A stretch of 64,000 nucleotides of DNA from JAJRTA01 sp965603125. Lineage in GTDB: Bacteria; Zixibacteria; MSB-5A5; GN15; FEB-12. The position numbers and the translations under genes were made by a program. Numbering within the stretch: the first letter of the stretch is position 1; each line of letters starts with the position of its first letter. Where the stretch lies: the NCBI GenBank assembly GCA_965603125.1, contig CBFDBU010000007.1, forward strand, positions 62,001 through 126,000, in the 5' to 3' direction. Positions 1-8,953 of this stretch are shown here, in pieces. The notes under the pieces are model-generated. The model was not told the origin of the DNA. It did not search any database and was given only the letters and a program-made list of their open reading frames with translations.

Positions 1-257
1 GCGATCCGGACGATGCCGTGGCTTTGGAGTATATCAGGAAGCTCGACAGCGCTCTTTCGCGGGTGGTCTGCCTGGATGACATTGAAAGGGACTCGGTGCT
101 CTGGGCGGTGTATCTGGAAGGTATGAATGCCAACCGGAACGGGGAATACCAAAAAGCCATTGACGCCTGGTTGAAGGTTCTTCGGGCTTACCCCAACTGC
201 CAGGAGATACGCGAAGCCATACGTGACGCTCGCTCCAGATTGGAACTGTCGCCCTGA
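1..257 (+). CDS. C-terminal end of a TPR-like protein (partial, runs off the left edge)
   Basis: The reading frame is open from the first bases of the window (Asp-Pro-Asp-Asp-Ala-Val...), so the GTG at 18 is probably internal and this is the 3' part of a gene that begins upstream. The visible 84 residues contain a helix pair of TPR type (a stretch like 'GEYQKAIDAWLKVLRAYP' followed by 'IREAIRDARSRL'). The role cannot be told from this fragment. The next gene starts about 60 bp further on in the same direction, so the two may be co-transcribed. Confidence 0.6.
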   Translation, partial: DPDDAVALEYIRKLDSALSRVVCLDDIERDSVLWAVYLEGMNANRNGEYQKAIDAWLKVLRAYPNCQEIREAIRDARSRLELSP

Positions 258-319
258 TAGAGGGCGTTTTCCCGCCTTTTTGATAGACTCCGCCCGATTG
301 TATCGCTATTATTCGGTAT

Positions 320-2374
320 ATGTTTCGACGTCCGGTAAAAGAGATAAATGCGGAGTTCTCCGCCGAGGAGAAATACCTCCAGAGCATCCAGCGCACGGTC
401 CGTGAGAGTTGCGTCGCAGCCGGCATGTCCCGCAAAGACACTTCGGCAGTGCTCCTGGCCACTGAGGAGGCGGCCACCAACATAATCCGGCACGCCTATC
501 TCTACGAGAAGGGGGTTATCCGGCTGCGGGTCGTCATATACAAGAAACTGGTCGTATTCTCACTGATCGATTTCGGCCGCTCCTTTCACCCCAGCACAAC
601 CGGTAAGATGGATCTGGATCACCTGGTGGAATCAGGCCGCAGGGGGGGACTCGGATTCTACATGATTCGCAAGATCATGGATTCTGTGGAGTACATTTCT
701 TCAGCCGGTCGCAACGAACTGCGCATGATTAAGAGAATCGGGGAGAGACCGGCGGCGGGCAAGCCGCTGTTGCGACGGATGTTCTCGCTACGCGTCAGGT
801 TCTCGTTCTGGACTCTCTTCTTCGTCTCCGTGATTATCGGCAGCGCCTTCTACTACATCGACTACGAAACCTCCCGGCACCTGCACAATCGCCTGGACGG
901 GACGGTGCTTTCGCTGGCTCAGACCATTGCCGATCAGGCCTCGGGCTACACGCTCAGAAGTCGCTCATACGTTGAGTTCGATGAACTGGTGGTCAGTTAC
1001 AAGAGGGCCAATCCGGAACTGGAGTTGGTCGTCCTGACCGACGAGAACGGCCGGGTGGTGGGACATTCCGACGATATCCACAACATCCTCCAGGTCTACA
1101 AACCGCCCGATTCGGTTGATGTGTCGATAATAGGCCGACCTCAGCAATACACGGTGGACGGCAACCGGCGGAACTATCTTATTCTGCCCGTTGAGAAGGG
1201 TCAAGCGCAGGCGGGGCTGGTGCATGTTATTTACACCTGCGACCCGATTTCCGAGCCGCTGTCGCGCGCGCGGCGAAAGGTGGTGCTGCTCACAATTATC
1301 CTGCTGGTTTTCGGCGTGGCGGGTGTCTATATGCTGTCGAACTACTTCGTCCGGCCGATCGTCAATATCACCCGTCGTGTGCGTCGGTTCACCTCGGGTG
1401 ACCTGGAGTCGGAACTCCCCCTGGAAGGCGCCGAGGAATTCTTTGATATATCCAGGGCTTTCAACGAGATGATGACGCGCCTCAGCCAGGACCGGAAGAA
1501 CATCGTTGCCCGCGAGAAAATGGCCAAGGAAATCGAGGTCGCCTCCCAGATACAGCAGACCCTCATGCCGCGCCGGCTTCCCACTGTGGCGGGACTGGAG
1601 TTGGATGCTTTCTACAGGGCGGCTTCGGTGGTGGGGGGAGACCTCTACGACGTGTTTGAAATCGGTCCCGAGCGCTACTGCCTTGTGGTGGCCGATGTCT
1701 CAGGCAAAGGTGTGCCCGCCTCGCTGGTGATGTCGATGCTTCGTACGGTCATCCAGATCAATGCCGCCGGTGACGCCTCGGCCAGGGATACCCTCATCAG
1801 GGTCAACGGCTACCTGAAGGAAAACATGCCCGCAGGAATGTTTATCACGGTCATGTTGGCCGTCTACGACGCCGGTGCCCGGACGATACAACTGGTCTCA
1901 GCCGGTCACAATCCGATGCTGTTTTGCAGGGCCGGGTCCCGGGATGTACTCAAGATCAATCCCGCGGGAATGGCTCTGGGAATGCCGGTCACACTGGGGC
2001 AGGATTTCGACGAACGCCTGGAGCAGGTGCGTATCGAGGTCGCCGACGGGGACGTATTCCTGATCTTTACCGACGGCATTACCGAGGCAACTGACCGCGA
2101 GGGCAGGCAATTCGGGCTTGAGCGCCTGGCCAACTTCCTGGTTACTCATGCCTCCGCAGATGTCTGTGGAGATGTTCCGGCCCTGACCGGCGCGATCGTC
2201 AGCGAGGTCGACGAGTACGCCGGTTTTGCCAGGCAGAACGACGACATGACCTTCGTGATCGCCAGGGCCACCTCCCGGCGTGGTGGCGAAAAAACCGACA
2301 GTCACGCCGGGACCGACACGCTTGATCTGAAAGCATCGGATGACGAGCCGGGGGAGTCCGCCGACCGTCCTTAG
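320..2374 (+). CDS. RsbW-like HATPase fused to membrane HAMP-SpoIIE (PP2C) phosphatase
   Basis: This is a two-enzyme signalling protein of 684 residues. Residues 10-140 form a serine-kinase/anti-sigma HATPase: the N-box EEAATNIIRHAY lies at 49-60 and the Gly-rich lid GRRGGLGF at 107-113. Membrane segments follow at about 160-181 and 320-343, enclosing a roughly 135-residue extracytoplasmic sensor. A HAMP domain covers 342-392 and a SpoIIE/RsbU PP2C phosphatase covers about 400-650, with metal-site Asp in VVGGDLYD and VADVSGKG and a late NDDMTFV. In partner switching, the kinase phosphorylates a STAS protein and the phosphatase reverses this. Here both activities would sit on one chain, and a STAS gene follows downstream. 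The fusion order is unusual, because RsbW and RsbU are normally separate proteins. Whether the kinase half is catalytic is unknown. Confidence 0.88.
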   Translation: MFRRPVKEINAEFSAEEKYLQSIQRTVRESCVAAGMSRKDTSAVLLATEEAATNIIRHAYLYEKGVIRLRVVIYKKLVVFSLIDFGRSFHPSTTGKMDLDHLVESGRRGGLGFYMIRKIMDSVEYISSAGRNELRMIKRIGERPAAGKPLLRRMFSLRVRFSFWTLFFVSVIIGSAFYYIDYETSRHLHNRLDGTVLSLAQTIADQASGYTLRSRSYVEFDELVVSYKRANPELELVVLTDENGRVVGHSDDIHNILQVYKPPDSVDVSIIGRPQQYTVDGNRRNYLILPVEKGQAQAGLVHVIYTCDPISEPLSRARRKVVLLTIILLVFGVAGVYMLSNYFVRPIVNITRRVRRFTSGDLESELPLEGAEEFFDISRAFNEMMTRLSQDRKNIVAREKMAKEIEVASQIQQTLMPRRLPTVAGLELDAFYRAASVVGGDLYDVFEIGPERYCLVVADVSGKGVPASLVMSMLRTVIQINAAGDASARDTLIRVNGYLKENMPAGMFITVMLAVYDAGARTIQLVSAGHNPMLFCRAGSRDVLKINPAGMALGMPVTLGQDFDERLEQVRIEVADGDVFLIFTDGITEATDREGRQFGLERLANFLVTHASADVCGDVPALTGAIVSEVDEYAGFARQNDDMTFVIARATSRRGGEKTDSHAGTDTLDLKASDDEPGESADRP

Positions 2375-2796
2375 CAGGCTGTTGAAAAAAGCGTTTTGTC
2401 CTGCTCGGAATCCGCTGGATTCGTCATGCCCGCGAAGGGGCCTCCGGTAAGGCGTTGATACCAGTGGATTCCCGCTTCCGGGCTTGTTGAAAAACGTACT
2501 CCAAGGGGTGGCGTCGGGTGTCTCTGCCCGACGCCTCTATGGATTCGCGCTACTGCCGGGCAGAGACGCCTGGCAGCACCAGTATCATTCCCTTTTCGCT
2601 GTTCATTCAACAGATTCTCCAGCAGCGGTCACGATTTGCACATGACGGAGATTGAACGCCGCTCACGGGGGCTGCGATTCAAGTCCTTCAGTGCTTTACA
2701 GAATCCATCTCCGCGCGGGCAACATTTTGCTTGTGCCGGGCAGTTACAAGCGTTTATTTGGGAAAGAAGTTCTTATTGCAGGGATAGGCAGGCATA
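2375..2796. repeat. Non-coding gap with degenerate palindromic repeat and nested hairpins
   Basis: No gene is visible here. The left part resembles a decayed copy of the dispersed repeat family built on GTCATTCCCGCGAA..GGATTCCCGC: it has GTCATGCCCGCGAAG and CCAGTGGATTCCCGC, flanked by two direct copies of TGTTGAAAAA and an inverted copy in ATTCAACAG. Inside it, GGCGTCGGG and CCCGACGCC (2510-2535) form a perfect 9-bp stem. GTCTCTGCCCG (2520-2530) is also complementary to CGGGCAGAGAC (2557-2567), so two alternative foldings exist. It may act as a terminator-like or mRNA-stabilising structure after the phosphatase gene, or simply be a repeat relic. Confidence 0.5.
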
Positions 2797-3198
2797 TTGT
2801 CGGTTATGGATGATATCAGTATTTCGCTCTCAGAGGGCGCTCAGGACAGTATCTCGGAGTTGCGGGTCGATGGTGTAATCGACACCAATACCGCCGGGCA
2901 ACTGGAGGAAGTGTTCGACTCGCTTCTTAAGCGGGGACGGTACCGGATTATCGTCGACGTGGCTGGAGTGGACTATGTTTCCTCGGCTGGATGGGGAATT
3001 TTCATCTCCAACATTCGCGATGTTCGGGCCAACGACGGCGACATCAAGCTGGCCAATATGGTGCCCAATGTCTATGAGATCTACGATCTTCTTGAATTCG
3101 ACAACGTGCTGAAAGCGTACCCGTCAGTGGAAGATGCCAGAGGGGATTTCGGTGAACACACTAAATCTGCTGGTGTAAAAAAAAAGAGCGGGAGTTGA
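2797..3198 (+). CDS. STAS-domain anti-anti-sigma factor (SpoIIAA/RsbV-like)
   Basis: This 133-residue protein is a single STAS domain with a basic tail. The switch motif VSSAGWG lies at about 61-67. By alignment with SpoIIAA and RsbV, the second Ser (S63) is the likely phosphorylation site. It is the natural substrate of the kinase and phosphatase halves of the protein encoded upstream, and would release a sigma factor or other partner when unphosphorylated. The start is either TTG at 2797, with an AGGCAGG-like site just upstream, or ATG at 2806 with no good site. The tail from about 110 to 133 is Lys-rich and not part of the domain. The gene overlaps the next one. Confidence 0.85.
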   Translation: MSVMDDISISLSEGAQDSISELRVDGVIDTNTAGQLEEVFDSLLKRGRYRIIVDVAGVDYVSSAGWGIFISNIRDVRANDGDIKLANMVPNVYEIYDLLEFDNVLKAYPSVEDARGDFGEHTKSAGVKKKSGS

Positions 3199-3479
3199 GT
3201 CGACTGACGGTTGATGATCGCTTTGCCCCATCGGCGACGTTGTTGCGCGACTCTCATCTTTCGAACCCTGATGCTGATAGCCCCGGGAGGAGCCTGGAGC
3301 AAATCGTGTTTGGGCTCGTTCGGCAGGATCCTTTCGCCACCATACGAGAAATGAAACGCGAGATCAGCGCACGCCCTGAGGCGCCGCGCGTGGGCTGGTG
3401 GCGGGTATTTACCATTCTCAAGGAGCATGGTCTGTTGACCAGGAGATCCCGATTCAGGTTTGTCAGCGGGCGGCGCTGA
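3195..3479 (+). CDS. Small winged-helix-like protein
   Basis: This 94-residue basic protein starts at a TTG that overlaps the stop of the STAS gene (TTGA), so translation is probably coupled. Residues 33-90 (LEQIVFGLVRQDPFATIREMK...VGWWRVFTILKEHGLLTRR) have the spacing of a winged helix-turn-helix: a helix, a turn, a recognition-like helix after VGWWRV, and a basic wing. I do not recognise a named family. The position suggests an output or accessory factor of the partner-switching module, but DNA binding is only inferred. A separate promoter for the next gene begins immediately after the stop. Confidence 0.65.
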   Translation: MSRLTVDDRFAPSATLLRDSHLSNPDADSPGRSLEQIVFGLVRQDPFATIREMKREISARPEAPRVGWWRVFTILKEHGLLTRRSRFRFVSGRR

Positions 3480-3492
3480 GTTGAGGTTTTCG

Positions 3493-3520
3493 TTGACACC
3501 TCTCCCACGTAGTCTATATT
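3493..3520 (+). promoter_or_regulatory. Sigma70-type promoter for the diguanylate cyclase gene
   Basis: TTGACA (3493-3498), a 16-bp spacer and TATATT (3515-3520). Transcription would start near 3527, only about 14 nt before the ATG. It separates the cyclase gene from the signalling genes upstream. Confidence 0.65.
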
Positions 3521-3540
3521 GCTCATGAGGGTGTGAGATC

Positions 3541-5181
3541 ATGATTACGAAGGACCTGCTCATAGTTGTCCTCTTTGCTCTGGTTGTATTCCTGGTTTTC
3601 CTCCTCGTCAGGCGTCACCTGATCGAAAAGCGCCAGATGACCGTCCTTCGACATCTGGATCCCGACGAGTTCTCTTCGCTTTTGACCACCAACAGCAGGG
3701 AGGGCGTCATCGCTCAGGTGGCCGGCCGCGTATCCGATATCCTCAAGGAGTCTTTTGGTTGCGAGGTGATCCTGTTCCTCAGGAAAAAACGGGGACTTCT
3801 CAAGTACAATTTCAGTTACGGCCTTGGCGAGTACGGACGCAACGATTTTCAGATCCCGTTCAGCAAGGCTCTGGCGGAGCGCCTGAGAACGGACTACCTT
3901 CCGAGGAACGTCCACGAGTTTGACGAGAGCGATATCATACCCGGGGAAACTCTGCAGAAATTGAAGGGTCTCGGAGTGGATATATATTTCCCCATATTCT
4001 GGCGCGACAATCTCTACGGGGTCTACTTCATTCGCAGCAACCTGGAAACCAGGTCGCGCTCGTTCAGCCTTCTCGTGGCCAGCCTGGCCCAGTGCCTGTC
4101 GGCCGCTTATCATATAAAATGGCACGAGGCCAGGGAGTCGAACCTGGAGAAGAAGGTCTCGGATGCCGGCGCTCGGCAGCAAAAGCCGTCCGGCCGCGAG
4201 CTGCCGCCATTGCAGATTTTCAGGCTGATTCGGCATCGCAACTCGGAGACAATCATTCCCGGAATAGTTGACTCCATCAAGGCTGACCTGGGGATGAGCA
4301 GTATTGCCTATATATATGCAGGGGATACCGAGGAGGCGCCACCGCAGATCATTGAGGACGGCCTCAGTTCTTCATTGGAGAATCCCGGCCGCGAGCAGTT
4401 CGACCGGCTGATAACGGCGCTTGACGGCAGCGACCCGGTGAAAGTGGAGGACCTCGCCCTCGGTTGCGATCCACCGGACAGCGCCCCGACCGGCCTGATG
4501 AGTTGTGGCCTTACGTATATGATGTCGTTTCCCGTGTCGGCGAAGAAGACCGGGATTCTGGCGTGGAGTGGAGGTGACCGGCCCGCGGTGGTCTGCGAGC
4601 GTTTGAATTTGCTGAAAGATCATACCAACGACCTGGTAGAGAACGCTGAGTCGTATGAGCGAGTCGAAGAGATGTCCTATACTGACGGCCTCACGGGGCT
4701 TGCCAATCAACGTTTCTTTTTCAAGCGTCTCGATGAGGAAACGGCGCGGGCCAAACGGTACGGTCGTCATCTGGCGCTGATTCTTTTCGATCTCGACGAG
4801 CTCAAGAGTGTCAATGACACTCTCGGTCATCTGGCCGGTGATGCTATCCTGCGGCAGATGGGTGAAATCCTGCGCAATTCGATCCGATCCATTGACATCG
4901 TGGCCCGTTACGGGGGTGATGAGTTCTGTGTTATCATGCCCGAGACCGATGGTACCACTTGCAACCAGTTCATGAAGCGACTGCAGGCCGCGATCGCTCA
5001 CGCCAGGTTCAGGATCGATGACCATCACGATTCCGTGTGTTGTACTGTCTCGGTGGGGGGGGCGATCTTTCCGGATGATGGAGACGAACCAAAACGGTTG
5101 GTCTTCGCTGCCGATATGGCGCTGCTCAAGGCGAAGGAACACGGACGCAACCAGACGCTCCTCTATGGGGAATGTACCTGA
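3541..5181 (+). CDS. Membrane-anchored GAF-GGDEF diguanylate cyclase
   Basis: The protein makes cyclic di-GMP from two GTP. One membrane helix at residues 5-24 anchors it. Residues of about 40-190 and 225-375 look like two GAF-type sensor domains, and the C-terminal 170 residues are a GGDEF domain. The active-site motif is an intact GGDEF (458-462), preceded by the Mg/GTP site around FDLDELKSVNDTLGH. An RSID sequence (449-452), five residues before GGDEF, matches the RxxD inhibitory site, so product feedback is likely. It lies directly upstream of the exopolysaccharide export operon, which fits c-di-GMP control of polymer secretion, although no c-di-GMP receptor is visible in the window. Confidence 0.93.
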   Translation: MITKDLLIVVLFALVVFLVFLLVRRHLIEKRQMTVLRHLDPDEFSSLLTTNSREGVIAQVAGRVSDILKESFGCEVILFLRKKRGLLKYNFSYGLGEYGRNDFQIPFSKALAERLRTDYLPRNVHEFDESDIIPGETLQKLKGLGVDIYFPIFWRDNLYGVYFIRSNLETRSRSFSLLVASLAQCLSAAYHIKWHEARESNLEKKVSDAGARQQKPSGRELPPLQIFRLIRHRNSETIIPGIVDSIKADLGMSSIAYIYAGDTEEAPPQIIEDGLSSSLENPGREQFDRLITALDGSDPVKVEDLALGCDPPDSAPTGLMSCGLTYMMSFPVSAKKTGILAWSGGDRPAVVCERLNLLKDHTNDLVENAESYERVEEMSYTDGLTGLANQRFFFKRLDEETARAKRYGRHLALILFDLDELKSVNDTLGHLAGDAILRQMGEILRNSIRSIDIVARYGGDEFCVIMPETDGTTCNQFMKRLQAAIAHARFRIDDHHDSVCCTVSVGGAIFPDDGDEPKRLVFAADMALLKAKEHGRNQTLLYGECT

Positions 5182-5308
5182 CGGGGCAGGTGATATTTCG
5201 GTATTTACACGCCTTTTTCTTCTTTACACCGCTGGGGCCCTGCCGTTAATTCTAATAAGAATCTATGATATGCCGATTTTAGTATAAGCTATTCTAAGGA
5301 TGGAACAT

Positions 5309-6304
5309 ATGCCCAAGAGAACGAGTCTGGTGCGCAGGATGGTGCTGTTGACGTTGGCCGTATTGCTTGGCTGCAGCGCCTCCGGCCTTGCCGCCGAGTA
5401 CCTGATCGGCCCCGAGGATGTGCTGGAAATCCGTTTCTGGCAACAGCCCGATCTCAACTCCACGGTCAAGGTAACCCTGGACGGTATGATAGCGGTGGAC
5501 ATTGTCGGCGAGATTGTGGCGGTCGGCAAGACTGCCGAGGAGTTGCAGAATGACATAGTACGCCGGGTGTCGCGTCTCAACAAGAATGTTTCGCAGGCGG
5601 TAGTGCGAGTCACCGATTACAATTACCTGCATGTTTTCGTGGCCGGTCATGTAAACGAGCCGGGAAAGAAGACCTTCGAGGAGATACCCGACCTGGTGAC
5701 GATCATCAACGAAGCCGGGTGGATCACCGAGTTCGGAGACCTCAGTCGGGTGACGATAATCCGCGGCGGGGATCGAGCCGGCGAGGTGGAGGTTGTCGAC
5801 GTCGGGGCGGCGATAGCTTCGGGAAACGTCGGTGACCTGCCCGCTGTCTACCGGCAGGATGCAATAGATGTGCCTTCCACTCCCGCTGGTATTCCTTCGG
5901 CCGATATCATCCGTCAGACCAAGAAAAAAAACATGGTCTATGTGCTGGGCGCTGTGAATACCCCGGGCCGGATCCAGTTCACGGAGAACATGGACGTTCT
6001 CGAAGCGATGGCCCTGGCCGGTGGCCCTACGGACAACGCCAACCTGAGTGAGGCCCGGGTGATTACCAGGGACGGCTTCTACGGTCAGACGATCCATATC
6101 GACCTGGACAAGTATATCGAGACCGGGACCCCGGCACGATACACGCTGCGCAGGGAGGACGCATTTGTCATCCCGGCCAGACGGGGAGGGTTCTTCGGAA
6201 GCAACATCGGCACTATTGCCACCGTACTCGGTATGGTCACATCGGCAGTCCTGCTCTATGAAACCCTGAAACCCGAGGATGCGGTAGAAGCGCCTGTCAG
6301 GTAG
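5309..6304 (+). CDS. Wza-like polysaccharide export protein (Poly_export/SLBB)
   Basis: This is the outer-membrane polysaccharide export channel of a Wza/EpsA type system. The signal sequence ends in LLGC, a good lipobox, so the mature protein is probably a lipoprotein beginning at that Cys. After it come the Poly_export domain (EYLIGPEDVLEIRFWQQP...VTLDGMI) and two SLBB-type domains (around VFVAGHVNEPGKKTF and VYVLGAVNTPGRIQF), and a hydrophobic C-terminal segment (IGTIATVLGMVTSAVLLYE) that could form the membrane-spanning part. I prefer the ATG at 5309 because AAGGA lies 9 nt before it; an in-frame ATG at 5300 is too close to that site. It is the first gene of a five-gene operon. Confidence 0.9.
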   Translation: MPKRTSLVRRMVLLTLAVLLGCSASGLAAEYLIGPEDVLEIRFWQQPDLNSTVKVTLDGMIAVDIVGEIVAVGKTAEELQNDIVRRVSRLNKNVSQAVVRVTDYNYLHVFVAGHVNEPGKKTFEEIPDLVTIINEAGWITEFGDLSRVTIIRGGDRAGEVEVVDVGAAIASGNVGDLPAVYRQDAIDVPSTPAGIPSADIIRQTKKKNMVYVLGAVNTPGRIQFTENMDVLEAMALAGGPTDNANLSEARVITRDGFYGQTIHIDLDKYIETGTPARYTLRREDAFVIPARRGGFFGSNIGTIATVLGMVTSAVLLYETLKPEDAVEAPVR

Positions 6305-6316
6305 GGAAAGGGCTGC

Positions 6317-7822
6317 ATGAAACACTCGGAGGAGCAGGGCAAGACGGTCGACATCAGGGAAATCCTCACGCTCATCCTGAGGCGCAAGTGGCTTGTTATC
6401 GTTCCGGTGATCCTCGTATCAGCGGTTGCCGTCGCGGGATCATTGCTTCTGACGCCCCTCTATCGCTCATCGACAATCATCTGGATTGACAAGCCGCACA
6501 ACGTGTCGCGCGAGCTGGTTCGTATCATCGGCGGGGAATCCAGGCAGCGCCTCAGCGGCGAGGACCGTCGTCGGGAATTGCAGGCGCTTCAGAACGAGAT
6601 AACCTCGCAGACGTACCTGAATCAGTTGATCCGCGATCTCGGTCTGGACAATGACCCCGGCGTTGCTCTCCAGGCCGCTCAAATGCGGCAGGACAGTCCG
6701 GGACTGAGTCTGGAGGACTTGAAATACCACATTCTCGTAGGCCGGCTGCGCGAACGGATAAGCGTTTCCTATGTGGGCTCCGACCAGATACAAATCACGG
6801 TGGAGTCCGCGGACCCCACCAAGGCGCGGGACATGGTGACGCAACTGACCACGATCCTGGAGCGGGAAAAGAGCAAGTACGAACTGGAAAAGATTCTCGA
6901 CAATCAGACGTTTGCCGATCTCCAGTTGCAGCGGATGGAGCACGAATACCAGTTGGCCCTGGATTCCTTTACGGCGGCGCAGGGACGGCTCACCAGGCTG
7001 CAACTGCCGGAACATATCTCCTCGCAGGAAAACAGGCAGGAAATTCTCTCTGACATCGATCAGACCAGGCGGGAGATCAACGACTTCTCTGACGAGTCAA
7101 CGGCCATAGAGTCGCAACTGGCGCAATGGGATCTCTCACGCGCCCGCCTCAGATACACGGACAGCCTGGTAACGCTCCGAACAAGGATCGACGGTCAGAT
7201 TGCGACCTTCGCCACCATGATGGAGAAGTATGCCTGGAATGACCAGAATATCACTAACGTCAACGTCAGGCTCAACAACAATACGCGCCTCCTGGAAAAA
7301 GAGATCGAACAAGCCGTCCAGGAGCAGTACGCTTCTTACCCGGAGAACCAGCGACTGCTGCTGCGGCGCCATTTTATGGTCAGGGAGAACCTCGACATTC
7401 TGAACTCGCGCCTCAGCCAACTGCGGCAATCCCTGGACAAACTGGACGAGCGAATAAGCTCCCTGCCGAGACTGCAGGCCGAACTGGCGGAATTGGAGCG
7501 GGAGGTCGAGGATGCCCGCATCTATCGCGATGCTTTCCGGTCGGAGGAAACGACCGTGGAGATCATCTCCGAGCGCGCCAAGGATCGCACCAAGTACAAA
7601 ATCATCGAACCGGCTCGCATTCCGCTGGTGCCGTTCTGGCCCGACAAGAAAAAGATAGTAGTCATGGGGATACTGCTGGGGCTGGTTATCGGGGGGGCGG
7701 CGGTGTTCCTGGCGGAAATGATGGACAATTCATTCAAACGGGTTGATGAAGTTGAGCAGTTGCTGGACCTGCCGGTCCTAGCGACAATCCCCAGGATTGA
7801 TAAACTACCGATGATGCGGTGA
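6317..7822 (+). CDS. Wzz/GumC-like chain-length (co-polymerase) protein without kinase domain
   Basis: This inner-membrane protein controls polysaccharide chain length and couples polymerisation to the export channel. It has a membrane helix at about 25-46, a long periplasmic coiled-coil region (GNVR type, 180-430) and a second helix at about 448-468 after the Pro-rich stretch PLVPFWPDKKK, which is typical of PCP-2a proteins. It ends 32 residues after the second helix, so the cytoplasmic tyrosine-kinase domain is absent. The separate ATPase two genes downstream probably supplies that function. The stop overlaps the next reading frame. Confidence 0.9.
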   Translation: MKHSEEQGKTVDIREILTLILRRKWLVIVPVILVSAVAVAGSLLLTPLYRSSTIIWIDKPHNVSRELVRIIGGESRQRLSGEDRRRELQALQNEITSQTYLNQLIRDLGLDNDPGVALQAAQMRQDSPGLSLEDLKYHILVGRLRERISVSYVGSDQIQITVESADPTKARDMVTQLTTILEREKSKYELEKILDNQTFADLQLQRMEHEYQLALDSFTAAQGRLTRLQLPEHISSQENRQEILSDIDQTRREINDFSDESTAIESQLAQWDLSRARLRYTDSLVTLRTRIDGQIATFATMMEKYAWNDQNITNVNVRLNNNTRLLEKEIEQAVQEQYASYPENQRLLLRRHFMVRENLDILNSRLSQLRQSLDKLDERISSLPRLQAELAELEREVEDARIYRDAFRSEETTVEIISERAKDRTKYKIIEPARIPLVPFWPDKKKIVVMGILLGLVIGGAAVFLAEMMDNSFKRVDEVEQLLDLPVLATIPRIDKLPMMR

Positions 7823-7827
7823 GGAGT

Positions 7828-8949
7828 ATGGAAACATATCGTCTGAAAAGCAAGCTTGTCGAGAACAACAAGGAATACGTGATCCGGACCGCCAACGACA
7901 CTAGGCTCTCGCTGGTATCTTCCGAGGTGTTGGTCGACGGCAGGACAGCGGAAACGGTGCGCAGTCCCTATCCGGTGGAGATCGATTCGGATGAGGTTCT
8001 CTCTCTGGTCAAGACCAGGCATGGCAGGATGAAGAAGGAGATTGAGACGCTCCTTGCAGCTTACCGTCGGGTGATGACCGGTGGCAGCACGCAGAAGATG
8101 CATCAGTTGGGGACGGGTTTCTTCTACAAGCGGTTCTATGCCGAGGCACGAGAGTTGTTTCAGTCGGCGGTGAAGCTGGACCCCCACTATCACTCGGCTT
8201 TCAACTACCTCGGCATGACGGAGCTCGCACTGGGCAATGCCGAAGACGCGGTCAGGGCCGCCGCCATCGCGGTGGAGAAGTGTCCCACCTACGCCGACTA
8301 TCGCAACAATTTCGGGGAGGCTCTGCTGGCGGGAGGATCGTGCAAGCGGGCCTTCATCGAGTTTGAAGAGGCTGCTCGAATAAACCTGTACTACAGTGAC
8401 GCCTACTTCAATCTGGGTCTCGCGCTGGTGCAGAACGCCCTCAGCCGGGAAGACACCGGTCTTTTCGAGGATGTGCTCTCACGGTCCGCCGGCTTTTTCC
8501 GGAAGGCGGCGATCATTTACCCGGAGTACGAGTCAGATGCCTACCGGCAGGGTCTGGACCTGCTCAGAGATTCTCATCTGGATCAGGCCCTTCAGTTGCT
8601 GAAGGCGGTGCGTGAGGCAAAGAAGGAAAGCCACTGCCGCGAGTTCGCGACTTTCCACATGCGGTTGTTCACGTATCCCGAGAGCGTGTCGCAGGAGGCC
8701 ATTGCCGAGCGCATAGAGTTCCTTCAATCCGAGATCGACAGGAACCCGACCTATGTCGATTTACAGACCGAGCTTGGCCGCTGCTACCTCGATCATGCCG
8801 GTCTGCTCTGGAATAAGGGTATCCAGCAGTACCAGCAGGCCCTGAAGATGAATCCTTCCCTGCCCGGCCTCAGCGAGACCCTCGACGAGGTGGAGCGGCA
8901 GTACCATGACATATGCCTTGTCTTGAGTAGGCAGGCAGACAAGAGCTGA
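7828..8949 (+). CDS. TPR protein in the exopolysaccharide operon
   Basis: A soluble protein of about 373 residues without a signal peptide. The first 80 residues are not TPR-like, resembling instead a small beta-rich domain (YRLKSKLVENNKEYVIRT...). From about residue 85, TPR motifs follow, for example AEARELFQSAVKLDPHYHSAF, with a degenerate C-terminal set. It is placed between the Wzz-like gene and the BY-kinase gene, which in most systems are adjacent or fused, so it may scaffold the two. The start is either a GTG at 7819 overlapping the previous stop or the ATG at 7828 preceded very closely by GAGGAG; I cannot decide firmly. Confidence 0.8.
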   Translation: METYRLKSKLVENNKEYVIRTANDTRLSLVSSEVLVDGRTAETVRSPYPVEIDSDEVLSLVKTRHGRMKKEIETLLAAYRRVMTGGSTQKMHQLGTGFFYKRFYAEARELFQSAVKLDPHYHSAFNYLGMTELALGNAEDAVRAAAIAVEKCPTYADYRNNFGEALLAGGSCKRAFIEFEEAARINLYYSDAYFNLGLALVQNALSREDTGLFEDVLSRSAGFFRKAAIIYPEYESDAYRQGLDLLRDSHLDQALQLLKAVREAKKESHCREFATFHMRLFTYPESVSQEAIAERIEFLQSEIDRNPTYVDLQTELGRCYLDHAGLLWNKGIQQYQQALKMNPSLPGLSETLDEVERQYHDICLVLSRQADKS

Positions 8950-8953
8950 GTTG

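Noticed and set aside
2371..2610. A 79-residue minus-strand frame in the gap after the phosphatase gene
   Set aside because: It is made of palindromic repeat sequence and has no ribosome site.
5294..6325. A 343-residue minus-strand frame opposite the Wza-like gene
   Set aside because: It is antisense to a gene with clear Poly_export and SLBB domains and has no family similarity that I can see.
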